44,694 nt of DNA from Flavobacterium sp. (GTDB lineage Bacteria > Bacteroidota > Bacteroidia > Flavobacteriales > Flavobacteriaceae). Location of the stretch: assembly GCA_015665265.1 (NCBI GenBank), contig JADFAM010000105.1, positions 1 to 44,694 on the forward strand, in the 5' to 3' direction. The translations under genes were made by a program, and so were the position numbers. The first letter of the stretch is position 1; every line of letters starts with the position of its first letter. Of this stretch, positions 8,543-17,867 are shown piece by piece. A model generated the notes under the pieces. That model saw nothing but the letters and a program-made list of their open reading frames with translations, made no database searches and was not told where the DNA came from.

Positions 8543-10354
8543 TTACAACACAGTACCTTTAATTTTTTTCCATATTTTCAATAATAAAAAGGAAAAAACT
8601 AACACAATAAAGGTTAAAACTATAGCTATAAAGTATTCTCCATAAATATAATTACCAATAGCAAACATTGTTGAATAAATTAAAATACACCCTAAAATCA
8701 TTGCTAATATGCCGTTTGGAACACTCCATTTTTCGGTAGTTTTAATGATTGATATTTTTGCTTTATCGGCTCTCATGAGTATCTTTTTCCATCCTGGCCC
8801 ACCTGGTTGTGTTTTAGAATAAAAAGCAAATAGTACCTTGTCATTTTCTGGAGCAGTTAAAAAAGTAACTACCAACCAAATAATTGATGAACAAAAAACT
8901 ACAAAAGGAAATTTCATATATCCAGGAAATATACCTCCTACATCAAAAAGCGCATTTCCAAAAGTTGTAAATGTTATTAAAATAGAGATAACTCCTGAAG
9001 CAATCATCGCCGAGATTTCTGTCCATGCATTAATTCTCCACCAGAACCATCGTAAAATAAAAATTAAACCTGTTCCAGCACCAAACATTATAATAATTTC
9101 AAAAAGTTGTAAAGCATTTGTTAGAGATAAAGCAATTAATGAACTAACAATCATTAATATAACAGTAGTAATTCTACCAATATTTACCAAATGTTTCTCA
9201 GATGCTTCTGAGTTTATCTGTTGTTTGTAGAAATCATTGACCACATAAGAAGCACCCCAGTTTAGGTGAGTACTTATAGTACTCATATAAGCAGCAGCTA
9301 AGGAAGCTAAAACCAGACCGAGTAAACCACTTGGTAATTTCGTTAGCATAGCCGAATACGCAAGATCATGTCCTAATTTATCCTCAGTAACCATTGGAAA
9401 AGCCTCTTGTATGCTAGCTAAATCTGGATAGAGAATAAGAGATGCTAAAGCAACTATAATCCATGGCCAAGGTCTTAACGCATAATGCATGATATTATAG
9501 AAAAATGTAGCTCCTATTGCATGGTTTTCATCTTTAGCTGCTAACATCCGTTGTGCTACATATCCACCACCACCTGGCTCTGAACCTGGATACCAAGAAC
9601 TCCACCATTGAACTGCAAGAGGTATAATAAGAAGAGTAATAAATGTTTCGGTATCATCTAAACTTGGAAGAATATTTAATTTATCTTTTACATTTTCGTG
9701 AGCAATTAAGTTTTCCAACCCACCTACCTCTGGAAGTCCTAAGATATAATAAGCTGCACCAAAAGCACCTGCCATTGCTACAAAGAATAATATAAAATCT
9801 GTATATACAACACCTTTAAAGCCTCCTATGGCACTAAAGACAACTGTAATAAAACCAGCAATAACAACGGTTGCTACAGGATCTAAGCCTAACATCACTT
9901 GTCCAATTTTTATTGCTGCCAAAGTTACCCCAGCCATTGCCAATACATTAAATATGATTCCCAGATATACAGCTCTAAAGCTACGAAGAAACCGTGCAGG
10001 CTTTCCTCCATATCTAAGTTCATAAAATTCAATATCAGTATTTACCCCTGACTTTCGCCAAAGCTTTGCATACACAAAAACAGTTAATAATCCAGTAACC
10101 AAAAATGCCCACCAAACCCAGTTTCCAGAAACTCCATCTGTACGAACTATGTCTGTAACTAAATTAGGTGTATCTGTAGAAAAGGTAGTAGCAACCATAG
10201 AAAGTCCTAATAACCACCATGGCATGTTTCTTCCGGAGAGAAAATACTGATTGGTGTTTTTTCCTGATGTTTTTCCAACATAAATACCTATTGTAAGGAT
10301 AACTGCAAAAAGTGAGAAAATAATCGTGAAATCAAAATTCGATAAGGAAATCAT
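8543..10354 (-). CDS. Sodium:solute symporter (SSS family)
   Basis: About 603 residues from the chosen ATG, with at least 13 hydrophobic segments and the SSS-family core (YFLSGRNMPWWLLGLSM near the first helices, a FxAIGGFKGVVYTD segment, and SSLAAAYMSTISTHLNWGASY). It would couple sodium entry to uptake of a small solute across the inner membrane. A start 57 bp further upstream would overlap the nucleotidyltransferase gene and add a non-membrane leader, so the ATG giving MISLSNFDF was preferred, 7 bp after the upstream stop. As the last gene of the GH109-kinase-nucleotidyltransferase operon, its substrate is probably the sugar those enzymes handle; this is inferred from context. Confidence 0.9.
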   Translation of the reverse strand: MISLSNFDFTIIFSLFAVILTIGIYVGKTSGKNTNQYFLSGRNMPWWLLGLSMVATTFSTDTPNLVTDIVRTDGVSGNWVWWAFLVTGLLTVFVYAKLWRKSGVNTDIEFYELRYGGKPARFLRSFRAVYLGIIFNVLAMAGVTLAAIKIGQVMLGLDPVATVVIAGFITVVFSAIGGFKGVVYTDFILFFVAMAGAFGAAYYILGLPEVGGLENLIAHENVKDKLNILPSLDDTETFITLLIIPLAVQWWSSWYPGSEPGGGGYVAQRMLAAKDENHAIGATFFYNIMHYALRPWPWIIVALASLILYPDLASIQEAFPMVTEDKLGHDLAYSAMLTKLPSGLLGLVLASLAAAYMSTISTHLNWGASYVVNDFYKQQINSEASEKHLVNIGRITTVILMIVSSLIALSLTNALQLFEIIIMFGAGTGLIFILRWFWWRINAWTEISAMIASGVISILITFTTFGNALFDVGGIFPGYMKFPFVVFCSSIIWLVVTFLTAPENDKVLFAFYSKTQPGGPGWKKILMRADKAKISIIKTTEKWSVPNGILAMILGCILIYSTMFAIGNYIYGEYFIAIVLTFIVLVFSFLLLKIWKKIKGTVL

Positions 10355-10361
10355 AATATAA

Positions 10362-11231
10362 TTAGTTTTTTGGCCAATGTAAATTAACAGGGTGTTGTGC
10401 AAGATATTCATTCATTATGAGAATATCATCTTTTCCTGTTAAATCAGGCACATGTTCTGAAAGTGGTATTCCAACTATTGAGGTTGGGTAAGCACATGTC
10501 ATCTCTAACAAAGCAGAAGGCAGTTCTTTTTCATTTCTTACAGGGTGAATGGCGCAGGTTTGTAAAAAAGGATAAAATACTTTTCCATTAAACTTAAAAA
10601 CATTCATACTTACTCGAAATTTCCCATCCTTGTCTTTATATTTTTCTGCTTCAAGAGCTGTAGGTTTCTCTATAATATCCTGTAAATAATTATATCGATC
10701 AACTTTTGTTAATGCAAACTTTGCAATACGTTCTTGAGGATATTCTAATGCATCTCTATCGTAGTTTATAAATGCATTAGGACTTTTGTTAGTACGAAGC
10801 AAATTAAACGCTTTTTCGCTATACAAATTATCACAATTACAGACTACAAATTCATTTTCTTGTAACTCTGGATATTGCTCTAAAGATTGACATACGGCAT
10901 CAGCAGTTCCAAAGGGTTTTATTCGTCCTACAGGAATGCGCTGATAAACATATGAAATTGACAATCTGTGAAACTGATTTCTTGATCTATCCTCTCCATA
11001 GTAAGTTTTAAAAAGCTCCCCCTCTTCTCCTATGACAATATAAATATTTTGGAATCCTGCTTGCTGTGCATTATATAGTACATAGTCTAACATTGGACGA
11101 TTATTTAGTAAAATCAATGCTTTACTTCTTGAATTCGCTTGATGTATTAAATCTTCTGAGAGTTGTGACAAAGAAGGTTTTTTCATCCTTGACGAAGCTC
11201 CTCCTGCTAATATAATTAAATGATTTGTCAT
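10362..11231 (-). CDS. Sugar-1-phosphate nucleotidyltransferase-like protein
   Basis: A 289-residue NTP-transferase-fold protein. The N-terminal nucleotide-binding loop is LAGGASSRM (residues 8-16), a variant of the usual GxGTRxxP loop that leans toward the MobA/MurU style. The sugar- and metal-contacting segments PFGTADAV (about 106-113) and NCDNLYS (about 132-138, the metal-binding Asp) follow. It would join a sugar 1-phosphate and an NTP to give an NDP-sugar. Its ATG overlaps the upstream kinase stop by 4 bp (ATGA), strong support for a shared pathway: the kinase makes the sugar 1-phosphate and this enzyme activates it. Neither the nucleotide nor the sugar can be read from sequence. Confidence 0.82.
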   Translation of the reverse strand: MTNHLIILAGGASSRMKKPSLSQLSEDLIHQANSRSKALILLNNRPMLDYVLYNAQQAGFQNIYIVIGEEGELFKTYYGEDRSRNQFHRLSISYVYQRIPVGRIKPFGTADAVCQSLEQYPELQENEFVVCNCDNLYSEKAFNLLRTNKSPNAFINYDRDALEYPQERIAKFALTKVDRYNYLQDIIEKPTALEAEKYKDKDGKFRVSMNVFKFNGKVFYPFLQTCAIHPVRNEKELPSALLEMTCAYPTSIVGIPLSEHVPDLTGKDDILIMNEYLAQHPVNLHWPKN

Positions 11232-12310
11232 GATACTATAAATTGCTTTCCTGAAGTTACAGAAACAGCATACGCATCTTTAGCTCCAGCTATTAAAATA
11301 TTATCAATTACTCGTTGTTTATTTTGTTTAGATGAAATTGCACAAATACTTCCACCTCCACCAGAGCCAACAATTTTAGCACCATATGCTCCAGCTTCAA
11401 GAGCTGCTTCAATCATATTGTCAATTTTTGGAGTAGTAATCTTTAAAATATTTTTTAATACTGAATGATGCTCATTCATTAACGCTCCAATCGTTTCATA
11501 ATTCAATATATCTTCATTCAAAGCAATCAATGCATTTTGAGTAATCATGTGATTTTTAATTGAGGAATAAAAGAATGTTTGTAATTCTTCAGAAAGAATA
11601 TCTGAATACTTATCTACGTCTTCAAGAACGGCTGAATGCAAATTAAAATCCGAATCGTATTCTTGAACTGCTTTAATTGAGTCCAGTGCTTTGCTTTTTA
11701 AATCACCAAGCAAACCCATTGTGTTTTTTGGAATTCCAGATTCACCAATAACAAGTTCAGATAATGAACTTTCAATCTTTTTAAACTTAGCTGAATCGCC
11801 CGTTTCTAAAAATATAATATCGCCAATCGCTATCGTATATTGATCCATCCTTCCTCCTGGGGAATTATATTCAACAACCTCTGCTTCGTAGGCAAATTTG
11901 GCAACTAATTCATCAGTAACTTTTTGATTACATCCAAAAGCATCCAACAAAAATCGAATCCACGCTACTACTACAGCTGAGGAACTAGAAAGTCCTGCGT
12001 TTATTGGTATATCTCCTTTTATTGTGATTGTATACCCTTTATCTAAAACACATCCATAGCGTCTTACTACTCGAACTACTGAAGCAATATGGTCTCCATT
12101 TTCAAGATGATCAAAAGGATCATGAATATGAAAACTCCTAGATGTTTTCATATCTGGCATTTCTATGAGAATCTCTTCTGAATCATTTGCCATACCATGA
12201 ATTTCAACAAATCTATTAATTGCACATGCAATAATTGGCAATCCTAGATAATCTTGATGATCTCCAAAAAGACAAACCCTTCCAGGAGATTTACTAATAA
12301 CTTGATTCAT
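11228..12310 (-). CDS. GHMP-family sugar kinase (galactokinase-like)
   Basis: A 360-residue GHMP kinase. Motif 1 resembles the galactokinase signature (GRVCLFGDHQDYLG, residues 10-23), the ATP-binding motif 2 is NAGLSSSSA (104-112), and motif 3 is AKIVGSGGGG (311-320). The GGRMDQ segment puts D156 at the place of the galactokinase catalytic Asp. It is therefore expected to phosphorylate a sugar at the anomeric carbon. It starts 2 bp after the GH109-type gene and overlaps the nucleotidyltransferase by 4 bp. In this setting N-acetylgalactosamine or a related sugar is a reasonable substrate (human GALK2 is a GHMP GalNAc kinase), but other sugars cannot be excluded. Confidence 0.87.
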   Translation of the reverse strand: MNQVISKSPGRVCLFGDHQDYLGLPIIACAINRFVEIHGMANDSEEILIEMPDMKTSRSFHIHDPFDHLENGDHIASVVRVVRRYGCVLDKGYTITIKGDIPINAGLSSSSAVVVAWIRFLLDAFGCNQKVTDELVAKFAYEAEVVEYNSPGGRMDQYTIAIGDIIFLETGDSAKFKKIESSLSELVIGESGIPKNTMGLLGDLKSKALDSIKAVQEYDSDFNLHSAVLEDVDKYSDILSEELQTFFYSSIKNHMITQNALIALNEDILNYETIGALMNEHHSVLKNILKITTPKIDNMIEAALEAGAYGAKIVGSGGGGSICAISSKQNKQRVIDNILIAGAKDAYAVSVTSGKQFIVS

Positions 12311-12312
12311 AC

Positions 12313-13668
12313 TTAGTATGTGTCTTTAATCCAGTCGTATGGTTTTCTTGTTAACCACAAACCTCTGGTAAAATCAGGAAAGTCTTGTGATGCTCCATTA
12401 TTTTCAATGGAAGCTTCAGAAAGCGGAGTAATTGCACTCCAAGCTGCTGCATCATATACATCTAAGGGTGGTGCAATATTTTGTTTTGCAGACTCAACAA
12501 ATGCATTTAACACGAAAAAATCCATCCCTCCATGTCCAGAACCTTGAGCATAATCTCCATATTTCTTCCATAACGGATGGTCATATTTATCTAGCCAAGG
12601 GTTGGCTTCATCCCAACGATGAGGCTTAGAAACACCTTCTATGTACATTCTATTTCCATCTACCTCCCACAAACCTTCGCTTCCTTGAACACGAAAACCT
12701 AATGAATATGGTCTAGGTGAATTACAGTCATGGGTAACTATAATGGTTTCTCCGTTAGCAGTTTCTATGGTAGAAGTAATAATATCTCCTTGTTTAAATT
12801 TTAATTTAGCATTGGGATGATCTTTACCACCGTTATCAACTATATATTTATGTAAACCTACAGCTTTACTGGCATGAGAAGTCATTGATACAAATCTATT
12901 TCCTCTATTTATATCACACATTGTAGCTACTGGTCCAACGCCATGAGTTGGGTACACATCTCCGTTACGAAGTAATGAATGTTGGGTTCTCCATTTAGAT
13001 TCTGAAATTCCTTTCTCTCCAAACTCAACTCCTTTCCCATAGGGTGTAATACCATCATTGAATTTTACAAATCTTAGATCATGCTGATAACCACAACGAA
13101 AGTGAAGTAATTCACCAAATACATTTTGACGAACCATATTTAGAACAGCCATTACATCTCTTCTGTAATTAACATTTTCTAATATCATTAAATGAGACCC
13201 GGTTTTTTCATGAATATTTACTAAATCCCAACATTCCTCCATGGTGTTAGCAGCTGAGACCTCAACGCCTGTGTACTTTCCAGCCAACATAGCATCTTTT
13301 GCCATACGTGTGTGCCACAACCATGGTGTAGATATAATAACAGCATCTATAGAGTTATCTTCTAAAAGGTTTTTATAATCTAGAGAGTCTTTTCCAAAAG
13401 TTTTTGGTGAAGGTTTAGATGCTTTTTTTATAATCTCTAAACAAAGATTAATTCTTTTGATGTCTATGTCACAAATGGCTGAGATAGTTATATCTGTTCT
13501 TTGTAATAAATTCGTTAAATGATTGGTTCCCCTTAGCCCCACTCCTATTAGTGCTATATTTAGTTTCTCTTTTGTAGAATTTGACATTCCAAAAGACATG
13601 CTAGGTGCTAATACTAAACCGGCTCCAAGCATGGTTGATGTTTTAACAAAGTCTCTTCTTGATTTCAT
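12313..13668 (-). CDS. Tat-exported Gfo/Idh/MocA protein of GH109 type (alpha-N-acetylgalactosaminidase-like)
   Basis: A 451-residue protein with a twin-arginine signal (SRRDFVK at 3-9 and a hydrophobic stretch to about 27). Residues 36-47 hold the NAD-binding GVGLRG loop. From memory it aligns over its length with the Elizabethkingia GH109 alpha-N-acetylgalactosaminidase: shared blocks include the LENV segment (E164), GYQHDLR (194 region), YPTHGVGP (Y239, H242) and GSGHGGMDFF. E164, Y239 and H242 appear to match that enzyme's active-site residues. GH109 enzymes use bound NAD for an oxidation-elimination mechanism, which fits folded export by Tat. It leads a four-gene operon, and a 25-bp inverted repeat sits upstream. 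The exact substrate is uncertain, since Gfo/Idh relatives vary. Confidence 0.85.
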   Translation of the reverse strand: MKSRRDFVKTSTMLGAGLVLAPSMSFGMSNSTKEKLNIALIGVGLRGTNHLTNLLQRTDITISAICDIDIKRINLCLEIIKKASKPSPKTFGKDSLDYKNLLEDNSIDAVIISTPWLWHTRMAKDAMLAGKYTGVEVSAANTMEECWDLVNIHEKTGSHLMILENVNYRRDVMAVLNMVRQNVFGELLHFRCGYQHDLRFVKFNDGITPYGKGVEFGEKGISESKWRTQHSLLRNGDVYPTHGVGPVATMCDINRGNRFVSMTSHASKAVGLHKYIVDNGGKDHPNAKLKFKQGDIITSTIETANGETIIVTHDCNSPRPYSLGFRVQGSEGLWEVDGNRMYIEGVSKPHRWDEANPWLDKYDHPLWKKYGDYAQGSGHGGMDFFVLNAFVESAKQNIAPPLDVYDAAAWSAITPLSEASIENNGASQDFPDFTRGLWLTRKPYDWIKDTY

Positions 13669-13718
13669 TAGTTAGTGTTTGCTCATAAAAATAGCTATAA
13701 TTTTATTTAATTTTTAAA

Positions 13719-13743
13719 TTAAACTAAAAAGAAATTAGTTTAA
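13719..13743. promoter_or_regulatory. Inverted repeat between GH109 operon and prfB, candidate operator
   Basis: TTAAACTAA (13719-13727) and TTAGTTTAA (13735-13743) form a perfect 9-bp inverted repeat with a 7-base spacer. It lies 51 bp upstream of the GH109-type start and 65 bp upstream of prfB. Size and symmetry suit a dimeric repressor or activator site. It could control the sugar operon; the window holds no obvious cognate regulator. Because the region is AT-rich, a chance match is possible, though nine perfect pairs make it less likely. Confidence 0.4.
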
Positions 13744-13770
13744 CCTAAATATCATTTCATAAGACCCTGT

Positions 13771-13798
13771 TTGCTTTCACTTTTTTCAACTATTTTTG
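13771..13798 (+). promoter_or_regulatory. prfB promoter (TTG-N17-TAnnTTTG)
   Basis: TTG at 13771-13773 is 17 bases from TATTTTTG at 13791-13798. Both match the Bacteroidota -33/-7 consensus and the usual spacing of about 17-23. The prfB ATG follows at 13808, leaving a very short leader. This is one of the two best-matching promoters in the window. Confidence 0.6.
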
Positions 13799-13807
13799 TT
13801 TTAAACT

Positions 13808-14914
13808 ATGGTAACACAAGATCAACTAAAAAATCTATCAGAAAGAGTTTCTAAACTAAAAATATATTTAGATATCGATAAAAAACTGATTGAAATTTCG
13901 AATGAAGAGGAAAAAACAGCAGATCCAAGTTTTTGGAACAATCCAAAAGAAGCTGAAATCTTAATGAAATCAATTCGTTTTAAAAAAAAATGGGTAGATG
14001 ATTATAACAAAGCGATTTCTTTAGATGAAGATCTTCATGTTTTATTTGAATTCTACAAAGAAGGTGATATAGATGCGAAAGAAATAGAATCTCAATACGA
14101 AAAAGCGGCTACATTTATTGAGGATATTGAGTTTAAAAATATGCTTTCTGAAGAAGGTGATAGTTTTAGCGCTGTTATTCAAATTACTGCTGGAGCTGGT
14201 GGTACAGAAAGTTGTGATTGGGCAGAAATGTTATTTAGAATGTATTCTATGTGGTCCGAAAAACAGGGGTTTTCGCTCAAAACTCTCAACTATCAATCCG
14301 GAGACTCTGCGGGCATAAAGACTGTTACTGTAGAGGTAGATGGAGATTACGCTTTTGGGTGGTTAAAAGGAGAAAATGGTGTTCACCGATTGGTAAGAAT
14401 TTCACCTTTCGATAGCAATGCCAAAAGACATACCTCATTTGCATCGGTATATGTATACCCGGTAGCAGATGATTCTATTGAAATAGAGGTTAATCCTGCT
14501 GATGTAGAAATTACAACTGCAAGATCTAGTGGGGCCGGCGGGCAAAATGTTAATAAAGTAGAAACAAAAGTTCAGTTAACTCATAAACCAACAGGAATTC
14601 AAATTTCTTGCTCTAACTCACGTTCACAACATGATAATAGAGCTACAGCAATGAAAATGTTAAAGTCTCAACTATACGAAATTGAATTACAAAAACAACA
14701 AGAAGCGAGAAATAATATTGAGGCTGGAAAAATGAAAAATGAGTGGGGAAGTCAAATTAGAAATTACGTAATGCATCCATACAAATTAGTGAAAGATGTA
14801 AGAACTACCCATGAAACAGGAAATGTAGATGCAGTAATGGACGGTAACATAAATTCATTTCTAAAAGCATATCTAATGTCGCAAGGACAAAAGGATACAA
14901 TATCACAATTATAA
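13808..14914 (+). CDS. prfB: Peptide chain release factor 2, without the programmed frameshift site
   Basis: A 368-residue class I release factor that recognises UGA and UAA. The RF2 codon-reading tripeptide SPF is at 199-201 and the catalytic GGQ at 244-246 ([11 protein letters not shown]). In many bacteria the gene is interrupted near codon 25 by an in-frame UGA read through by a +1 frameshift. Here the corresponding stretch (K-I-Y-L-D, residues 18-22, coded by AAA ATA TAT TTA GAT) stays in one frame, with no UGA and no Shine-Dalgarno-like AGGGGG ahead of it. RF2 autoregulation by frameshifting is therefore absent. An ArsC-like gene follows 27 bp downstream and may share its transcript. Confidence 0.96.
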   Translation: MVTQDQLKNLSERVSKLKIYLDIDKKLIEISNEEEKTADPSFWNNPKEAEILMKSIRFKKKWVDDYNKAISLDEDLHVLFEFYKEGDIDAKEIESQYEKAATFIEDIEFKNMLSEEGDSFSAVIQITAGAGGTESCDWAEMLFRMYSMWSEKQGFSLKTLNYQSGDSAGIKTVTVEVDGDYAFGWLKGENGVHRLVRISPFDSNAKRHTSFASVYVYPVADDSIEIEVNPADVEITTARSSGAGGQNVNKVETKVQLTHKPTGIQISCSNSRSQHDNRATAMKMLKSQLYEIELQKQQEARNNIEAGKMKNEWGSQIRNYVMHPYKLVKDVRTTHETGNVDAVMDGNINSFLKAYLMSQGQKDTISQL

Positions 14915-14941
14915 TTTCGAGTTAAAATACTGACTAAATTT

Positions 14942-15283
14942 ATGATAAAAATATACCACAATCCAAGATGTAGAAAATCGAGAGAGGGTTTACAACTTCT
15001 CAAAGAAAGTAAGCAAGAATTTAAAATTATAGAATATCTAAAAGAAATTCCGAGTTTTAACGAATTGAAATCAATCATAAATCTTCTTGGCATTACTCCT
15101 TTTGAATTAATACGAAAAAATGAATCTATCTGGAAAAAGAATTACAAAGGAAAAGAATTAACTAACGATGAAGTGATTACAGCAATGATAGAAAACCCAA
15201 AGCTAATTGAAAGACCAATTATAATCAATAAAGAAAAAGCTGTAATAGGAAGACCTCCTGAAAATATAAAGCATATCTTGTAA
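14942..15283 (+). CDS. ArsC-family reductase (arsenate reductase, glutaredoxin type)
   Basis: A 113-residue thioredoxin-fold protein of the ArsC/Spx/YffB family. The single N-terminal cysteine C10 sits in NPRCRKSREG, equivalent to the NPRCSKSR motif of glutaredoxin-dependent arsenate reductases. The LIERPIIINKEKAVIGRPPE block near the C-terminus contains the Arg residues (R92 and R104 region) that bind the oxyanion. Length is normal for chromosomal homologues (110-120). It lies 27 bp after prfB with no transporter or regulator of an ars operon nearby, so it may be a housekeeping YffB-like member instead of a true resistance gene. Confidence 0.82.
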   Translation: MIKIYHNPRCRKSREGLQLLKESKQEFKIIEYLKEIPSFNELKSIINLLGITPFELIRKNESIWKKNYKGKELTNDEVITAMIENPKLIERPIIINKEKAVIGRPPENIKHIL

Positions 15284-15359
15284 TGTATTTTTGTTTAACA
15301 GAATATTAACTACTAATTAATAAACTAAATAAGAATTTTACAGTCGAAGATATAAATCA

Positions 15360-17849
15360 ATGATTGATATGAATAAAGCTAGTTTTCTTATTTTAGTGTT
15401 TGTAATTACATTTTTTAATGCTTTTGGTCAAAAGCCTCAAAACTCTCAAATTTTTATTTCTGGAATTATTATTGATTCTGAAACCAAAGAACCTCTTGAA
15501 TACGCTACCATAGTTTTAAATGATACAAAAAACAATCAACTAAGTGGGGGGATTACTGATTCAAAAGGAAGCTTTAATATAAAAATGAATCCAGGTACTT
15601 ATGACATTAGTTTTGAGTTTATCTCTTTTAAAACCATCAAGTTAACCAAAAAAGTTGTTAATCAATCTATTAATTTTGGAACCATTGAATTATTTGAAAA
15701 CACAAATACTTTAGATGAAGTTGTTGTAATTGCTGAAAAATCTACAGTTGAAATCAGATTAGATAAAAGAATTTACAACGTAGGTAAAGACATGACCGTT
15801 AGGGGAGGTTCTGCGTCTGATGTTTTAGACAATGTTCCTTCAGTAGATGTTGATGTAGAAGGAAATGTAAGCCTTAGAGGTAACGAAAATGTTAGAATAT
15901 TAATAGATGGTAAGCCTTCTGCATTGGTTGGTTTAAGCGGTACAGATGCATTACGCCAATTACCTGCAGATGCCATAGAAAGAGTTGAAGTAATTACCTC
16001 GCCATCTGCAAGATATGATGCTGAGGGAACTGCTGGAATCTTAAATATCATTCTCCGAAAAGGAATTGCAACTGGTTTAAATGGTTCTATGAATGCAACT
16101 ATTGGTGATCCAACGCAATATCGGGTAGCTTCTAATATAAATTTTAGAACAAAAAAAGTTAATTTTTTTACCAATCTAGGATATAGAGATAGTTCAGGAC
16201 CAGGAAACTTTTTAACGAATTTATCAACTTTTCAAAATGAATCTCTAAATAGTCTAAGAATTGAAGACAGAGATTTTGAAAGGAACAGAAATGGGTATAA
16301 TATTAATGTTGGATTAGAATATTTTTTATCTAAACAAAGCTCAGTTACTGGAACCTATTTTTATAGAGACTCCAATAACAAAAACCTTTCAACTAATACC
16401 ATTCGTGTTTTTGATGCAAATGATATTCTTGAGTTTACTGACACTCGTATTCAAGATGAAGATGAAATTGATAAGACTTCGCAAATTTCTTTGAATTACA
16501 CCAATAACATCAACAATAGTGGTCATAAATTAACTATTGATGTTCAGTATAGTGATAGTCAAGAAACAGAAAATGCTTTTATTGATGATTCTCTGGCTAT
16601 TGAAAATAATACTACCACAGAAGATTCTAAGAATACTCTAATACAAACAGATTATGTTTTACCAATTGGTGAGAACACCCAATTTGAATTAGGCTATCGA
16701 GGAGATTTTCAGGATTTAAACTCTAATTTTCTGGTTACTAGAACACCTGAACTAGACTTTGATCCTTCCAATAACCTTGTTTTTAAACAAAATGTAAATG
16801 CTATCTATTCTCAGTATGGAAGTAAGATTAATAAATTAACCTATCTAATAGGCCTACGAACAGAGATTACAGACGTAAAAGTAAGACTTACCAACACAAA
16901 TGAGAATTTCGATTACAAGTACACAGAATTTTTCCCTACCATTAATTTTGGTATAGAAAGAACAGAAAATCAAAGTTTTACTCTAGGGTATAGCAGAAGA
17001 CTCAGAAGACCAAGATACTGGTATCTTAACCCCTTTGAATCTAGAAATAGTCAAAATGTAATCTATAAAGGGAATCCAGGTTTAATTCCAACTTTTACCA
17101 ATTCTTTTGACCTTGGATTTCTTCAAAAGATAGGAAAACTTACCTTAAACTCATCAATTTATTTTCAGCACTCAATAAACTCTATACAAAGAGTCACCAG
17201 AGATGAAATTAGACTATTAGATGGAGTAAACCAAGTAATAACAATTAGAGAACCTATTAATTTAGCCTCTGAAGATAGATATGGCTTTGAATTAACTGCC
17301 AATTATAATCCTTCAAAGAAAGTAAGGCTTTCTGGCAGTTTTAATGTATATCAGCAAGAATCTAAAGGGCTATATGAATATAACAAATTTACTATAGATG
17401 ATACAACTGGAGCTATTGTCTCTACTCCCGAAATACAAGATTTAGGAAATATAAATAATAGCTGGTTTAGTAGGTTTAATGCAACTTTTACACTGCCATG
17501 GAAAATACAAATGCAAAACAGATTATCTTACAGAGGCCCTAGATTCACAGCTCAAAGTGAATCAAAAGGAATGTTTTCTGCTAATATAGCTCTGAGTAAA
17601 GATGTATTTAATGAAAAGGGTACGTTCGTATTTAACGTAAGTGATTTATTTAATTCTAGAAAATGGAGATCAACTAATTTCAATCCAAATAAAGAAAATC
17701 CTACTAGTATTAATTATCAAGAATCTCAATGGAGAGTTCGTCAAGTATCTTTAAATTTTACTTACAGGTTTAATCAGAAAAAAAATCAAGGAAGAGAAAG
17801 AAGAGGTGGTGAAGATTACGAGGGTGGTGAAGGTTTTAGTAGACCCTAA
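15360..17849 (+). CDS. TonB-dependent receptor / outer-membrane beta-barrel protein
   Basis: An 829-residue outer-membrane protein. A signal peptide covers about residues 1-23 (a second ATG at 15369 would shorten it by three residues). Residues about 30-120 form a carboxypeptidase-regulatory-like beta domain (SGIIIDSETKEPLEYATI type), about 125-230 a TonB plug (DVLDNVPSVDVDVEGNVSLRG; NVRILIDGKP), and the rest a 22-strand-type barrel rich in alternating aromatic strands. The barrel ends with VSLNFTYRF, followed by an unusual hydrophilic Arg/Gly/Glu tail of about 22 residues. No SusD partner is adjacent, so the substrate is unknown. A strong terminator follows. Confidence 0.88.
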   Translation: MIDMNKASFLILVFVITFFNAFGQKPQNSQIFISGIIIDSETKEPLEYATIVLNDTKNNQLSGGITDSKGSFNIKMNPGTYDISFEFISFKTIKLTKKVVNQSINFGTIELFENTNTLDEVVVIAEKSTVEIRLDKRIYNVGKDMTVRGGSASDVLDNVPSVDVDVEGNVSLRGNENVRILIDGKPSALVGLSGTDALRQLPADAIERVEVITSPSARYDAEGTAGILNIILRKGIATGLNGSMNATIGDPTQYRVASNINFRTKKVNFFTNLGYRDSSGPGNFLTNLSTFQNESLNSLRIEDRDFERNRNGYNINVGLEYFLSKQSSVTGTYFYRDSNNKNLSTNTIRVFDANDILEFTDTRIQDEDEIDKTSQISLNYTNNINNSGHKLTIDVQYSDSQETENAFIDDSLAIENNTTTEDSKNTLIQTDYVLPIGENTQFELGYRGDFQDLNSNFLVTRTPELDFDPSNNLVFKQNVNAIYSQYGSKINKLTYLIGLRTEITDVKVRLTNTNENFDYKYTEFFPTINFGIERTENQSFTLGYSRRLRRPRYWYLNPFESRNSQNVIYKGNPGLIPTFTNSFDLGFLQKIGKLTLNSSIYFQHSINSIQRVTRDEIRLLDGVNQVITIREPINLASEDRYGFELTANYNPSKKVRLSGSFNVYQQESKGLYEYNKFTIDDTTGAIVSTPEIQDLGNINNSWFSRFNATFTLPWKIQMQNRLSYRGPRFTAQSESKGMFSANIALSKDVFNEKGTFVFNVSDLFNSRKWRSTNFNPNKENPTSINYQESQWRVRQVSLNFTYRFNQKKNQGRERRGGEDYEGGEGFSRP

Positions 17850-17867
17850 AACTACACAAATACCAAA

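Noticed and set aside
10355..10411. Longer N-terminus for the symporter
   Set aside because: It would overlap the nucleotidyltransferase gene, and the added residues have no family match.
14764..15093. Antisense ORFs such as those opposite prfB, the TonB receptor, fumC, hutI and secA
   Set aside because: They run opposite well-supported genes, lack domains and have no promoter-like signals; they are shadows of coding bias.
14942..15283. Arsenic-resistance operon
   Set aside because: Only the ArsC-like gene is present; no ArsB/Acr3 or ArsR gene is near.
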